Shown: positions 51,881-60,658 of the stretch, one piece after another
How positions within the stretch are numbered: the stretch's first letter is position 1
How the letters are laid out: every line of letters begins with the position of its first letter
Source of the DNA: a candidate division KSB1 bacterium
Lineage (GTDB): Bacteria; Zhuqueibacterota; Zhuqueibacteria; Zhuqueibacterales; Zhuqueibacteraceae
NCBI GenBank assembly: GCA_034506255.1
Contig: JAPDPX010000001.1
Coordinates: forward strand, 809,567-873,566
Reading direction: 5' to 3'
DNA length: 64,000 nucleotides
Translations under genes and position numbers: made by a program
The notes under the pieces: generated by a model
The model's database searches: none
What the model was told of the DNA's origin: nothing
Seen by the model: only the letters and a program-made list of their open reading frames with translations

Positions 51881-54800
51881 TTACTTGATGATGGCAAGCT
51901 TGCCCTGCTTCTGACCGGCTTCGGAATCCACCACGTAAAAATACACGCCCGGCGCGATGTCGAGGTTCTCGAAGGTTTTGAGATTCCACGTCACGGCACC
52001 GTTTTGGATGTTGCCGCCGTTTTGCAGCGTCTGCACCAACTCGCCACGCGCCGTGAAAATGCGAATCGTGGCATTGATCGGAACATTGGTGAAGGTGATG
52101 CGCCGCTCGCCGCGCCCGCTGGTCACCCCCTCCGGCAGCGGTGGCTCGTGCACGGAAGCCACGACATAGGGATTCGGCACCACCCGAATCTCGGAGAGCA
52201 TCTCGCGGGCACGGCGGCGATCCACGCTGGGCAATTCCGGCATGAATGTGAAGCGATCGCCGCGGCGGAATGGTTTGGTGGTGTTGATGAACAGGGTGTC
52301 GCCCGCACCAAAGGCGATGGTGGTGTCCTTCGAGGAGGAGAACACCATGTCCCAGGTGAGCGTTGGGGCATTGTCCGCGCCCGGCTCCAGCAATACGACT
52401 TCGTCGAAGGTCGAAATGGTGGTGCCGTCATTGTCCCGGTCGAGCACAAGAAAATCGATATAGCGTTTGTCGGTCACATTGTAGACGCGATAGTTGACCG
52501 GCAACGGGATGGCACCGAGAAAGTCGGAAGAGGTGTCGACGATGGTGCTGGCAAACTCAAAGCGATAGTTCGCGGCGTTGCGGAACCCCTTGATGGTTTC
52601 ATTGCCGAGATTGAGTTCCAGGGGCACGAAGCTGAAGAAGAACGGTTGTTTGTCGCGGTTGAAGCGGGAAGTGCCTTCGATTTTGGCAATTGCCCTGGCA
52701 TTGCGGAAGGACAGCACCAGACCGTCGAAATTGTCGGCATCAGACAGCCGGGGTGCGGTGCTGCTGGCGGGCACCTCACGCTGCGTCGAATCGAGATGGG
52801 TGCTGCGAAAGACGGGATAATAGCGATAGCGGATGTTGTACTGCCCGGGCGGCAGCGAACCGCGCCGCGCCCCGCGAATGCGGCCGCGATCCAACAGCAC
52901 AACATAATCCCCGGGCGGCACGGTGGCGCCGCTGGCATTGCGCACTACCACCGAGCCCGGCACCAGGTGCTGTTTCGACAAATTCACGAACACGGTGTCC
53001 TGCGCCAGAAAAGCCTCGCTCACACCCGTGCTGTCCATGACCGAGTAGGAAGTGGTGAACTTTTCCAGCAATTCCTTGTTGTCGCGGTGATCCAGGTTGG
53101 GTTCGCCGCGATCGGGCAGGCCGTTGCCCTCGCTGCCATCGGGATCATCGGAGCCCGCCACTCCGTCACTGCCCACGTCATCGGTGAGCGGATTCCAGTT
53201 GCCGTTGTTGTCGATGCCGTCGGTGGAAGTGTCGTGAAACTCCAGCACGTAGAGATGGCCGGTGAGGGCTTCGTGATTGAGCACCTGATAGTTGACATCA
53301 CCGGTCGCGACGGTTTGCAGCGGCACGAGCGGCACACTGTCCTTGGGATGCTGGTAGCCCGCCGCTTTCGTGTGCGGAGTGACAATCACGGTGTTGACAT
53401 CGGTTTGATACTCGCCGTTGGCCAGGCGGCGGATCACCCGGGTGTTTTCTTTGGGAAAAATGTCCCGGGCCGCATCGCCGCGATCGTACGCCACCACCGC
53501 ATAGTAGTAGGTGCGGCCATTCTCGACATTTCTGTCGATGAAGGTATGCTGCAGGCCGGTGTCATTGCCGAGATAAAACGACAGCCCGCGCAGGTCCTGA
53601 TACAGCGAGCCCTGCGCCTGGAAATAGCCGGTGATACCGTTGATCAGGTCGAATTGCGCGATCGGTTTGAGCTGCTCGAGGGTGCCATCGGCGTTGGTGA
53701 TCAGGCGCGCGTCATTGAACAGCGGATCAGTCGAGCGGTAGATTTTGTAGCCCTCGAAATCCTTCTCGCGCGTCGTGGGGTCCACCGAGTCTTCCGCGTG
53801 ACGATCCCAGGTGAGCGTCACCTGGCCGTCACCGGCATAGGCCTGCACCACCGGCTTGCGTGGCGCCTGCGGAAATTGATAGTTGCTGTTGTAGATCTTT
53901 TGGACGGTGTCACGATTCTTCAGCAAATCATCCAGATCGAGCTGCCGGCCGCCGCCCGCGCCATACACCAGCGCCAGCGAGAAGCTGCGGGTCTGCCCGG
54001 CGGGCAGCGGGAAATAACCCGAGCCAAAGATGAAGTCACCGTCTTCGCCCTGAATCGGGCGGTTGTTGACGATTGAAGGCGGCACATCGAAGAAGCCGGG
54101 GGTGAGACGCTGCCACAGGCTTTCGTCGTCGCGCATGGAGAAATTGCCGGCGGGCGCGAAATACTCAAAGCTGGTCAGACCAATTTGGTCGGACTCGTCG
54201 ACATCGGGCTTGTCAATGTTGGGCTCGCCCGGCAAATTGGTGCCGGCGCCGCTGGTGGGCAGGCCATCGCCCTCGCCAATGTCACCGGTGCCGGCCTCGC
54301 CATCCAAACCGACATCATTGAACTCCACATCCCAGTCGTTGTCATTGTCAATCTTGTCATCACGCTTCTCATCGAGCATGCGGTCGACGCTGCCGCGACC
54401 GGTGAGATAGTCGACGCGGGCGAGTGGATTGAGGCGGTCAAACAGCGTGTTGCCATTTTGATCCACCCGCACCTGGCGATAGTGCAGTTGCGAGTTCTCG
54501 TCGATGATGCCATCGAGATCGTTGTCAATGCCGTCATAGGCATTGGGGTTGACGATGGTGCGGAACTGGCCGGGCAGGCGGTAGGTGTTGCCCTCCACCA
54601 GTTTGGTCACGCCCGGGCGGACGAAAATGCGTGCGCCCAGGGTGGTGAAGGTGGTATCGTGGTTGGGAACGGTGACGACGGTGCGCTCGAAGCGCCCTTC
54701 ATTCGAGATCACCACCACCCGCTGGCCGGGCAGGATGCGCACCGAATCGAACTCGCTGGGCTGGAACAGGCCGGCGGTGGCGGGCACGCCGCTGCTGAGA

Positions 54801-55777
54801 TAATCGTCGAAATCGCCGTCGTTGTCGAGACCGTCAAACGGGTTGCCCGGGCTTTCCAAAAAGGCGTAGCCGACCACCCCCACCTCGCCGACCCAGTTGG
54901 GGTTGCGGCCCGCGACATTGTCGTCGAAATCCGCGGTGTAGGTGAGATCACGCTCGACATCGAAAAAGGAGAAATCATCGTCATACTCACGGCGGTCCTC
55001 CGTGGAGGTCACGCCGACATAGGTTCCCACCAGCGAGCCGAACACCACGCGGTTGTAGTTGGTGGTGCCCTTGTTGGTCACTTCGTAGAGCCAGAAAATG
55101 TTGTCCTGCGCCAGCACGTCATTCCACTGCAGCGCGCGCACCCGCACTTCCAGCCCCAGGCCGTTGCGGCCGGGGTTGTTGGCATCGGGTTTAAAACTGA
55201 CGCCAAAACGATTGTTCGCGGCGAAATTAAACTCTTCATCGGCATTGTCATCCATGACGAAATAGGTTTCCAAATCGGCATTGAACTGATTGCGGCCAAA
55301 ATAGCCGTTCCAGGCGCCGCGCCAGCCGGGATCAAGTGCATCATCCAGGCGATCCGGCCAGAAACTCGGCCAGGAGTTGGGATTGTTGCTGATCGCCACG
55401 TCCTGCTGCGCGGCATTCAAATAACCGGAAACCGGCTCAAAGCCCCAGCGCTTGCCGGTGGGCGATTGCTCCGGCCCGCCAGATGCCGGCCGATCCACCG
55501 GGCAGACCACCACCGAGTGAAACACGGTGTCGGCGGTAATGACTTCGACGCCCACCAGGATGCTGACGTCTCCGACATAGCCGTTGTTGGGGTTCAGCCA
55601 GGCGCCCCGGTTGCCGCGCGTTGCCGGCTGGCCAATTACACCCCAGTTGCCGAAGACGGTCTTCACCAGATTGCCGTCCATAATGCCCGAGCGGCGAAAC
55701 TCCGCGCCACTCTGGGCCTGCAGCACAAACGGCAACAACATCACCCAGGCAGCGATGCCCAAAACTCTTTTCATCAT
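51881..55777 (-). CDS. Large secreted protein with FN3-like segment and C-terminal sorting domain
   Basis: A 1298-residue exported protein (signal peptide GIAAWVMLLPFVLQAQ). The first 700 residues are a beta-rich region of unknown family with several Asp/Asn-rich loops resembling calcium or dockerin-type turns (DGLDNDGDFDDY, DGIDNDLDGIIDEN, DKIDNDNDWDVEFND). A fibronectin type III-like stretch follows (GQVTLTWDRHAEDS, EGYKIYRSTDPLF). The C-terminal 100 residues, VVPNPYVVASVHEPPLPEG to IAPGVYFYVVDSEAGQKQG, are a FlgD-like/type A sorting domain. In related genomes such proteins accompany TonB receptors and PorV; whether it binds substrate or shapes the receptor is unknown. ATG 55777 (ATG ATG) has GGGAGAG at 7 nt. 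Second gene of the operon. Confidence 0.78.
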   Translation of the reverse strand: MMKRVLGIAAWVMLLPFVLQAQSGAEFRRSGIMDGNLVKTVFGNWGVIGQPATRGNRGAWLNPNNGYVGDVSILVGVEVITADTVFHSVVVCPVDRPASGGPEQSPTGKRWGFEPVSGYLNAAQQDVAISNNPNSWPSFWPDRLDDALDPGWRGAWNGYFGRNQFNADLETYFVMDDNADEEFNFAANNRFGVSFKPDANNPGRNGLGLEVRVRALQWNDVLAQDNIFWLYEVTNKGTTNYNRVVFGSLVGTYVGVTSTEDRREYDDDFSFFDVERDLTYTADFDDNVAGRNPNWVGEVGVVGYAFLESPGNPFDGLDNDGDFDDYLSSGVPATAGLFQPSEFDSVRILPGQRVVVISNEGRFERTVVTVPNHDTTFTTLGARIFVRPGVTKLVEGNTYRLPGQFRTIVNPNAYDGIDNDLDGIIDENSQLHYRQVRVDQNGNTLFDRLNPLARVDYLTGRGSVDRMLDEKRDDKIDNDNDWDVEFNDVGLDGEAGTGDIGEGDGLPTSGAGTNLPGEPNIDKPDVDESDQIGLTSFEYFAPAGNFSMRDDESLWQRLTPGFFDVPPSIVNNRPIQGEDGDFIFGSGYFPLPAGQTRSFSLALVYGAGGGRQLDLDDLLKNRDTVQKIYNSNYQFPQAPRKPVVQAYAGDGQVTLTWDRHAEDSVDPTTREKDFEGYKIYRSTDPLFNDARLITNADGTLEQLKPIAQFDLINGITGYFQAQGSLYQDLRGLSFYLGNDTGLQHTFIDRNVENGRTYYYAVVAYDRGDAARDIFPKENTRVIRRLANGEYQTDVNTVIVTPHTKAAGYQHPKDSVPLVPLQTVATGDVNYQVLNHEALTGHLYVLEFHDTSTDGIDNNGNWNPLTDDVGSDGVAGSDDPDGSEGNGLPDRGEPNLDHRDNKELLEKFTTSYSVMDSTGVSEAFLAQDTVFVNLSKQHLVPGSVVVRNASGATVPPGDYVVLLDRGRIRGARRGSLPPGQYNIRYRYYPVFRSTHLDSTQREVPASSTAPRLSDADNFDGLVLSFRNARAIAKIEGTSRFNRDKQPFFFSFVPLELNLGNETIKGFRNAANYRFEFASTIVDTSSDFLGAIPLPVNYRVYNVTDKRYIDFLVLDRDNDGTTISTFDEVVLLEPGADNAPTLTWDMVFSSSKDTTIAFGAGDTLFINTTKPFRRGDRFTFMPELPSVDRRRAREMLSEIRVVPNPYVVASVHEPPLPEGVTSGRGERRITFTNVPINATIRIFTARGELVQTLQNGGNIQNGAVTWNLKTFENLDIAPGVYFYVVDSEAGQKQGKLAIIK

Positions 55778-55881
55778 GAGATGACTCTCCCTCGGATCGA
55801 ACACACGCAGGTCTCCTGCCGTCCGGGCCGCAAGGAGGGCTGCCCACCCGCCCCGCCGCCTGCACGGCCATGGACAAAAAT

Positions 55882-58740
55882 TTAAAAAGTGATGGTCGTG
55901 CCGATCTCGACGCGGCGCGGCTCGGAGAAAAAGGTCGGATGGGTGAACCACTCGTCGATCGTATTTACCGGCGTGCGGGTGCCCACCGTTCGAATTGCCA
56001 GATTGCGGTCCGTGGTGAAATCGGCCTGGCCGGTGTCATCAAAGACATTGACTTCGTTGAGGGTGTCAAACAGGTTGAAGACCCGCGCAAACAGCGAGCA
56101 ATTCACCCCCGCGAGCCGGAAATCCTTGTACAGCCGCAGATCCACATTGAGGCTTCCCGGTTTGCGCTCGGAGTTGGTCGACAGCGCTGAAATATCCACC
56201 ACCCGGCGCGGGGTGTAGGGTTGGGCGCTGGCAGCCTGCACGATCAGACCGGCTCCCCAGCTTGAGCCATTGTAGGCCGTGGAAAGGTTGAAGGTGTGGC
56301 GCTGGTCCCAATCCACCGGGGTGAGTTGCACTTCCGGCAGCGCGCCGGAGTTCACGGCGTTGCGCGCGGCTTCCGGGTCCGAATTAGAAGCTTTGGCGAT
56401 CTGGAAGGTGTAATCGGCATTGGCGGAAAAGCCGCCGGCAAAGCGCCGGTTGTAGGAAAGGATGACTCCGCGCACCAGGCCAAAATCGGCGTTGACAAAC
56501 TTGTTGTAGGTGGCGGCGCCGCCGAACACTTCGATGTTGTCGGCGCGCGTGCTGGTCAGATCGCGAATGTCGCGGAAAAAGGCGGTCACCTCGATCGTGC
56601 TGTTATCGGTAATCTCCTGCTTCAAACCAATCTCGTAATTCGTCGTCTGCTCCGGCTCGAGATCCGCATTGCCGATCAAACCCTGGTTGCCGGTGCCACT
56701 GCCAATTTTGAAATCACTGTTCTGATACAACCGCTCGAATTTGGGCACCTGAAAGAACTGGCCGAAAGAAAAATGAAACACACCGCCGGCCAGCACCGGA
56801 AAGGAAACGCCCAACCGCGGGCTGCCCTTGGTCTTGCGGCTGGCTTTTTTGTACCAGTATTGCCGGCGCTCGGCCACGGTCAGAGCCGGCTCACCCGCAT
56901 CCTGAACGCCGTTACCGTTGAGATCGCGAAAACGGTTTTCCGGCCGGATGGGATTGTAGATGTTGGGATCGCTGGGATCCGCCAGCACGCGGCCATCCGG
57001 GTCAAAATGATCCAGCCGCACGCCGACATTCACGATGAAATTCTGCAGCTCGATCTTGTCCTGCAGGTAGGCGGCGAATTCCACCGGGCGATGCGTGCTG
57101 CGGTTGTGATCCGGGGTGCTGAGGTCGGGGATGCGCGTGCGGATGAAGGGCGAATCACGGGCGGGATCGAAATCAGACTGCTCGAGCGCCGGCTGCAGAT
57201 AAATGTCCTCGAAGAACACGCGGTGGCGGCGATACTCCACCCCGCTTTTGAATTGATGGATGCTGGTCATCTGGCTGGTCAGGTCGAACTTGACCAGGCC
57301 GGTGGCAGTGCGGCGGTTGAAATGGCGGTTGCTCACGCCGCCGGTTTTGAAGCTGAACAGGAGTTGATTCAGCAACTGCGGATGGACATAGCGGTGATCA
57401 TGCGGATCTGCATAGGCATATTCGCGAAATTCCTTCTCCGTGTAGGAGACGGCCAGATCATAGAAGGTGCGGTTGCTGATCGTGTGGGTGAGCTTGAGGA
57501 TATTGGTGAGCCCGGTGCGGAAGCGGTGGACGTTGCCGTCAGGGTTGAGTATGAAGTCGCGGTCGAAATCCTGATAATCGACATCATCATAAATCGAAGT
57601 CAGCGTCAGCTTCATCGTCGGGCGAAAGCGATAGGTCCACTTGCCCTGGCCGTAGATCTTGCGATTCCAGTTCATCGGCACATAGGCGCCATCGCCCAGG
57701 CCGGAGGGATCGCGCGAGGGGATGAAAGTGCCGGTGGAATCCAGATAGCCGATGTTTTCCGGTTTATAGATTCGCTGACCGCGCAGCCAGCCGTCGAAAT
57801 AGATGTAGCGGGCGGCAAGGTTGAAGGAAAGCTTGTCCCCCAGCAGCGGGCCGTAGAGACTGCCTTCGAAATTGCGGATAGCGGTGGGGTTGATGTTTTT
57901 AATGTCGCGGAAGAGCGGGGCGGGAGTGTGGGCTTGTGCGGTGTAGGGCGCCGGGAACCTGCCCCAGTCCAGCTTGTCGTGACCGCTGACGTAGTCGCCA
58001 AAATAGGTGGTGAGCGCGCCGCCAAATTGCGTGGCACCCTCCTTGGTGGCGATGTTGACGATGCCCGAAAGCGCCTGACCATATTCGGCGTTGAAGGCGC
58101 CGCTGATCACCTGCAGCTCCTGCACCAGATCCTTGTTGACATCGACGACGGTGCCGCCGTCATAGGCATCGGTGACCGGCACGCCATCGATCCAGTAGGC
58201 CACTTCGCCTTTGCGGCCGCCGCGGATGTGCAGCCCGTCCTTCTCGACCACGCCCGCCTGCAGGCTGATGACTTCACTCACTTCGGTGACCGGCAGGCTC
58301 TGAATGTTCTTGTCGCTGACAATGGCGGTGGTGGCGGTCAAGTCTTTTTGAATCAATTCGCGCTGTGCCACCACCTCGACTTCCTCGCCGAGCTGGAGCG
58401 TTTCTTCGGCAAGGGTGAAATCGGCACGCGTAGTGAGGTCAATGCTGATGCGCACGTCTTTGAGCGTCATCTCGCCGTAACCAATGAGGGAGGCCTTGAC
58501 GCTGTAGATGCCGGGCGGCACATTCAGAATGATGTACTCGCCTGCGACATTGGTGGCCGCTCCCAGTGTCGTTCCCAAAATCACCACATTGACACCCGGC
58601 AGGCCCTCATTGCTCGCCCGCTCGATGACCCTGCCCGTGAGTTTGCCGGTGGTGCCGGCAACGCTGGCCGTCACCCACACGGCCAGCAGGATCGAAAGAC
58701 TGCAGACCAGGAAAAACCGGCGTCGTGAACGAGTCTGCAT
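55882..58740 (-). CDS. TonB-dependent receptor with carboxypeptidase-regulatory-like N-terminus
   Basis: A 952-residue outer-membrane receptor. Signal peptide FFLVCSLSILLAVWVTASVA; then a CarboxypepD_reg-like domain (TGKLTGRVIERASNEGLPGV, YSVKASLIGYGEMTLKDVRI) of about 90 residues; a plug with VAQRELIQKDLTATTAIVSD, LQAGVVEKDGLHIRGGRKGE and AYWIDGVPVTDAYDGG; and a 22-strand-type barrel ending in RVEIGTTITF. The N-terminal regulatory domain and the plug are typical of the SusC-like and TonB-linked receptors in FCB bacteria. No SusD is encoded; a 1298-residue protein takes that place. ATG 58740 has GGGAGGG at 4-6 nt; the earlier in-frame start is unlikely. First gene of the operon read from 59134-59162 through about 390 nt of leader. 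Transported glycan unknown. Confidence 0.9.
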   Translation of the reverse strand: MQTRSRRRFFLVCSLSILLAVWVTASVAGTTGKLTGRVIERASNEGLPGVNVVILGTTLGAATNVAGEYIILNVPPGIYSVKASLIGYGEMTLKDVRISIDLTTRADFTLAEETLQLGEEVEVVAQRELIQKDLTATTAIVSDKNIQSLPVTEVSEVISLQAGVVEKDGLHIRGGRKGEVAYWIDGVPVTDAYDGGTVVDVNKDLVQELQVISGAFNAEYGQALSGIVNIATKEGATQFGGALTTYFGDYVSGHDKLDWGRFPAPYTAQAHTPAPLFRDIKNINPTAIRNFEGSLYGPLLGDKLSFNLAARYIYFDGWLRGQRIYKPENIGYLDSTGTFIPSRDPSGLGDGAYVPMNWNRKIYGQGKWTYRFRPTMKLTLTSIYDDVDYQDFDRDFILNPDGNVHRFRTGLTNILKLTHTISNRTFYDLAVSYTEKEFREYAYADPHDHRYVHPQLLNQLLFSFKTGGVSNRHFNRRTATGLVKFDLTSQMTSIHQFKSGVEYRRHRVFFEDIYLQPALEQSDFDPARDSPFIRTRIPDLSTPDHNRSTHRPVEFAAYLQDKIELQNFIVNVGVRLDHFDPDGRVLADPSDPNIYNPIRPENRFRDLNGNGVQDAGEPALTVAERRQYWYKKASRKTKGSPRLGVSFPVLAGGVFHFSFGQFFQVPKFERLYQNSDFKIGSGTGNQGLIGNADLEPEQTTNYEIGLKQEITDNSTIEVTAFFRDIRDLTSTRADNIEVFGGAATYNKFVNADFGLVRGVILSYNRRFAGGFSANADYTFQIAKASNSDPEAARNAVNSGALPEVQLTPVDWDQRHTFNLSTAYNGSSWGAGLIVQAASAQPYTPRRVVDISALSTNSERKPGSLNVDLRLYKDFRLAGVNCSLFARVFNLFDTLNEVNVFDDTGQADFTTDRNLAIRTVGTRTPVNTIDEWFTHPTFFSEPRRVEIGTTITF

Positions 58741-59105
58741 TACCGCCCTCCCGTCCATGAGGATGAACTGTGTTGAAGATGATATTTTAAAGACAAAAAG
58801 ATGAAGGGGCATGCGCCGCCTGCTCCCGGTCGGGCTTCAGGCAGCAGCACGGGAACTGGCATCTTGTGCCCCGGAATGACCGCAGCAAGGGCTCACAGGA
58901 AACGTCAGAAAGCCCGGAACAACCAATGTGGAAGCATGCCCGTTCGCGTGACGGGCAAGATACTGCAGGAGCTGAGGGAAAAATTGCAGCGCCAGAGACG
59001 AAAAGCCCGGAAAGCAGTGCTGATCATTCAAAGCCATCATCACAGCGTCTACCCTGCCTTTGTCTGATGCAATGCGAATCAGCGGAAAAGAGGCCACCAC
59101 CGCCC
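58741..59105 (-). other. Long untranslated leader of the TonB receptor operon
   Basis: About 365 nt between the operator and the receptor ATG, without a supportable gene. No known riboswitch was recognised. A 101-codon frame from 59142 starts upstream of the transcript start and is not credible. Confidence 0.5.
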
Positions 59106-59123
59106 TTTGGAAGGCCTTCCAAA
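59106..59123. promoter_or_regulatory. Putative LacI operator of the TonB receptor operon
   Basis: TTTGGAAGGCCTTCCAAA, a perfect 18-bp palindrome 10 nt downstream of the -10 box. Its 14-bp core is identical to the site at 36285-36298 in the lacI promoter. Confidence 0.72.
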
Positions 59124-59133
59124 AATCGGGCAA

Positions 59134-59162
59134 ATAATACATCGGCCCGCTTCTTTTGTCAA
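59134..59162 (-). promoter_or_regulatory. sigma70-type promoter of the TonB receptor operon
   Basis: TTGACA (59157-59162), 17 nt, TATTAT (59134-59139) on the minus strand, located between the nadK stop (59232) and the receptor. Confidence 0.85.
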
Positions 59163-59231
59163 GCCCTTTTTTCGCGGCGGGCGGAATGAGTCATTATGCA
59201 AAAAGCTGGAATCTCTGCAGCCGCGCAGGCC

Positions 59232-60107
59232 TCACTTGCGCAAATCCTCCCCCCAGTGAAATTTCGCGCGCAGCTTGTCATAAAAATTCGAAGCGGCCGG
59301 CGAGGACTTGCGCACCAGGTTGATGCTGTAATCGGCTTTGCGAATCTCCACACACATGCCCGAGACGATGCGGCGCCCCGGTTGCCCATCCGCCCAGAGA
59401 TGTGCTTGTGCATCGGCGGTCGCGATTTCGACGGTCACGGTCTTTTCATCGGGGATGACCACCGGCCGGGCATTGAGAGAGTGCGGGCAAATCGGCGTGA
59501 TCACCATGGCTTTCATTTCCGGTGGCATGATGGGGCCGCCGGCGGCGAGCGAATACGCCGTCGAGCCGGTGGGCGTGGCCACGATCAGCCCGTCGGAGAT
59601 GTAGGTGTTGAGATACTCGTCGTCGAGCATCACCTTCAGACGCACCAGCCGCATCTGGCCGGCTTTGTCGATGACGAAATCATTCAGGGCATAAAATGTC
59701 GTCGTTTCCGGCGCGTTGCGGAGGCGGCCCGCCAACACCATGCGTTTTTGCACCTCATAACGGCCGGCCAATATCGCCTCCAGAGCGCTGTAAAACTCAT
59801 CCGCTCCAATTTCCACCAGAAAGCCCAGGCCGCCGAACTTGACGCCGAGAATCGGCACGCCCGACCGCCCGACGACATGCGCGGTCGAGAGGATCGTGCC
59901 GTCACCGCCCAGTGAAATCACCATGTCGCAGTTGCGATGCAAAGACTGGCGCGCCGCCACCATCACACGCGGCGAAACCGTGCCCAAATGCGCGGCCAGG
60001 TCATCGGCAATCACCACTTCGGCCCGCGCGCTCAGCCATTGCAGCCAGCGTGGCGCCACTTCGGCAATGGCAGCGTGTGTCAAATTTCCCAAAACGGCAA
60101 AGCGCAT
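59232..60107 (-). CDS. nadK: NAD kinase
   Basis: A 291-residue NAD kinase producing NADP from NAD and ATP or polyphosphate. Family motifs: the GGDGT loop in MVISLGGDGTILSTAHVVG (near residue 68), PILGVKFGGLGFLVEI, LNDFVIDKAGQMRLVRLKV, YISDGLIVATPTGSTAYSLA with AAGGPIM, and the LHDR-like substrate region ITPICPHSLNARPVVIP. Complete length and all conserved residues. ATG 60107 lies 2 nt after the xseB stop, so both are one unit. The downstream gene, the TonB receptor, has its own promoter in the following gap. Confidence 0.96.
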   Translation of the reverse strand: MRFAVLGNLTHAAIAEVAPRWLQWLSARAEVVIADDLAAHLGTVSPRVMVAARQSLHRNCDMVISLGGDGTILSTAHVVGRSGVPILGVKFGGLGFLVEIGADEFYSALEAILAGRYEVQKRMVLAGRLRNAPETTTFYALNDFVIDKAGQMRLVRLKVMLDDEYLNTYISDGLIVATPTGSTAYSLAAGGPIMPPEMKAMVITPICPHSLNARPVVIPDEKTVTVEIATADAQAHLWADGQPGRRIVSGMCVEIRKADYSINLVRKSSPAASNFYDKLRAKFHWGEDLRK

Positions 60108-60109
60108 GT

Positions 60110-60343
60110 TTATCCGATTTCGAAATCGTTCATGAGTTCAAGCTGGAAGCCGGCCTCGGTTTTCACCAGTTGCTGCAGTTTCTTTTCGGCTTCCTGCAAC
60201 TGGCCGGCACACAGACGGTAGAGCCGCACGCCCTCTTCAAAAATCTTGACTGCCTCCTCCAGGGGAATTTGCCCCTGCTCGAGCTGCTGCACAATGGCAT
60301 CCAGCCGCGCCAAAGCCTCTTCAAAGGAAATCTTCTTGCTCAT
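60110..60343 (-). CDS. xseB: Exodeoxyribonuclease VII small subunit
   Basis: A 77-residue XseB: SFEEALARLDAIVQQLEQGQ, then IPLEEAVKIFEEGVRLYRLC and a coiled-coil tail with EAEKKLQQLV. XseB binds XseA in the exonuclease VII complex that trims single-stranded DNA; xseA is not in this window. ATG 60343 has GGAGAGGC at 4-9 nt. Followed at 2 nt by nadK, an order also seen in other bacteria. Confidence 0.95.
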   Translation of the reverse strand: MSKKISFEEALARLDAIVQQLEQGQIPLEEAVKIFEEGVRLYRLCAGQLQEAEKKLQQLVKTEAGFQLELMNDFEIG

Positions 60344-60658
60344 TCAGCCTCTCCGGCAGTTGCGCTTGACCTGCCTCGAACAAACCGGCTCACAATGGCA
60401 AATTTCGGCCAGAGAATCAAGCACAATCTCCACGGGCAACGCGAGAAAAATGGCGTTGCATCTCGAAAGGATTTGTGATATGTTTGCCCGGCTGTGCCGG
60501 CGCCTGATGCCGCCCTGCACCCGTGATGCCAGCCCTGTTTGGCGGGCCGCGTCCACCTCGCGCGCTCGTGTCAGGTCTGCGCATGCCCTCCGGCGTGAGC
60601 CGTCGCAAAAACCACCCTGTTGCTTCACCTTCAGGTTTTTTTAAGGAGAGAGAGTGCC
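60344..60658. other. Divergent gap between xseB and mmsA
   Basis: 315 nt without a supportable gene. It holds the candidate mmsA promoter (60456-60484) and, on the minus strand, a weak TTGATT/CATTGT pair that may serve xseB-nadK. Confidence 0.4.
60456..60484 (+). promoter_or_regulatory. Candidate promoter of mmsA
   Basis: TTGCAT (60456-60461), 17 nt, TATGTT (60479-60484). Leader of about 165 nt. Confidence 0.42.

Noticed and set aside
51863..54076. 737-codon plus-strand frame opposite the 1298-residue secreted protein
   Set aside because: Mirror of the true minus-strand frame; no domain, signal or ribosome site of its own.
56296..58728. 810-codon plus-strand frame opposite the TonB receptor
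   Set aside because: The minus frame has signal peptide, plug and barrel features; the plus frame has none.
58837..59142. 101-codon minus frame in the leader of the TonB receptor
   Set aside because: Its start codon lies within the promoter spacer, upstream of the expected transcript start.
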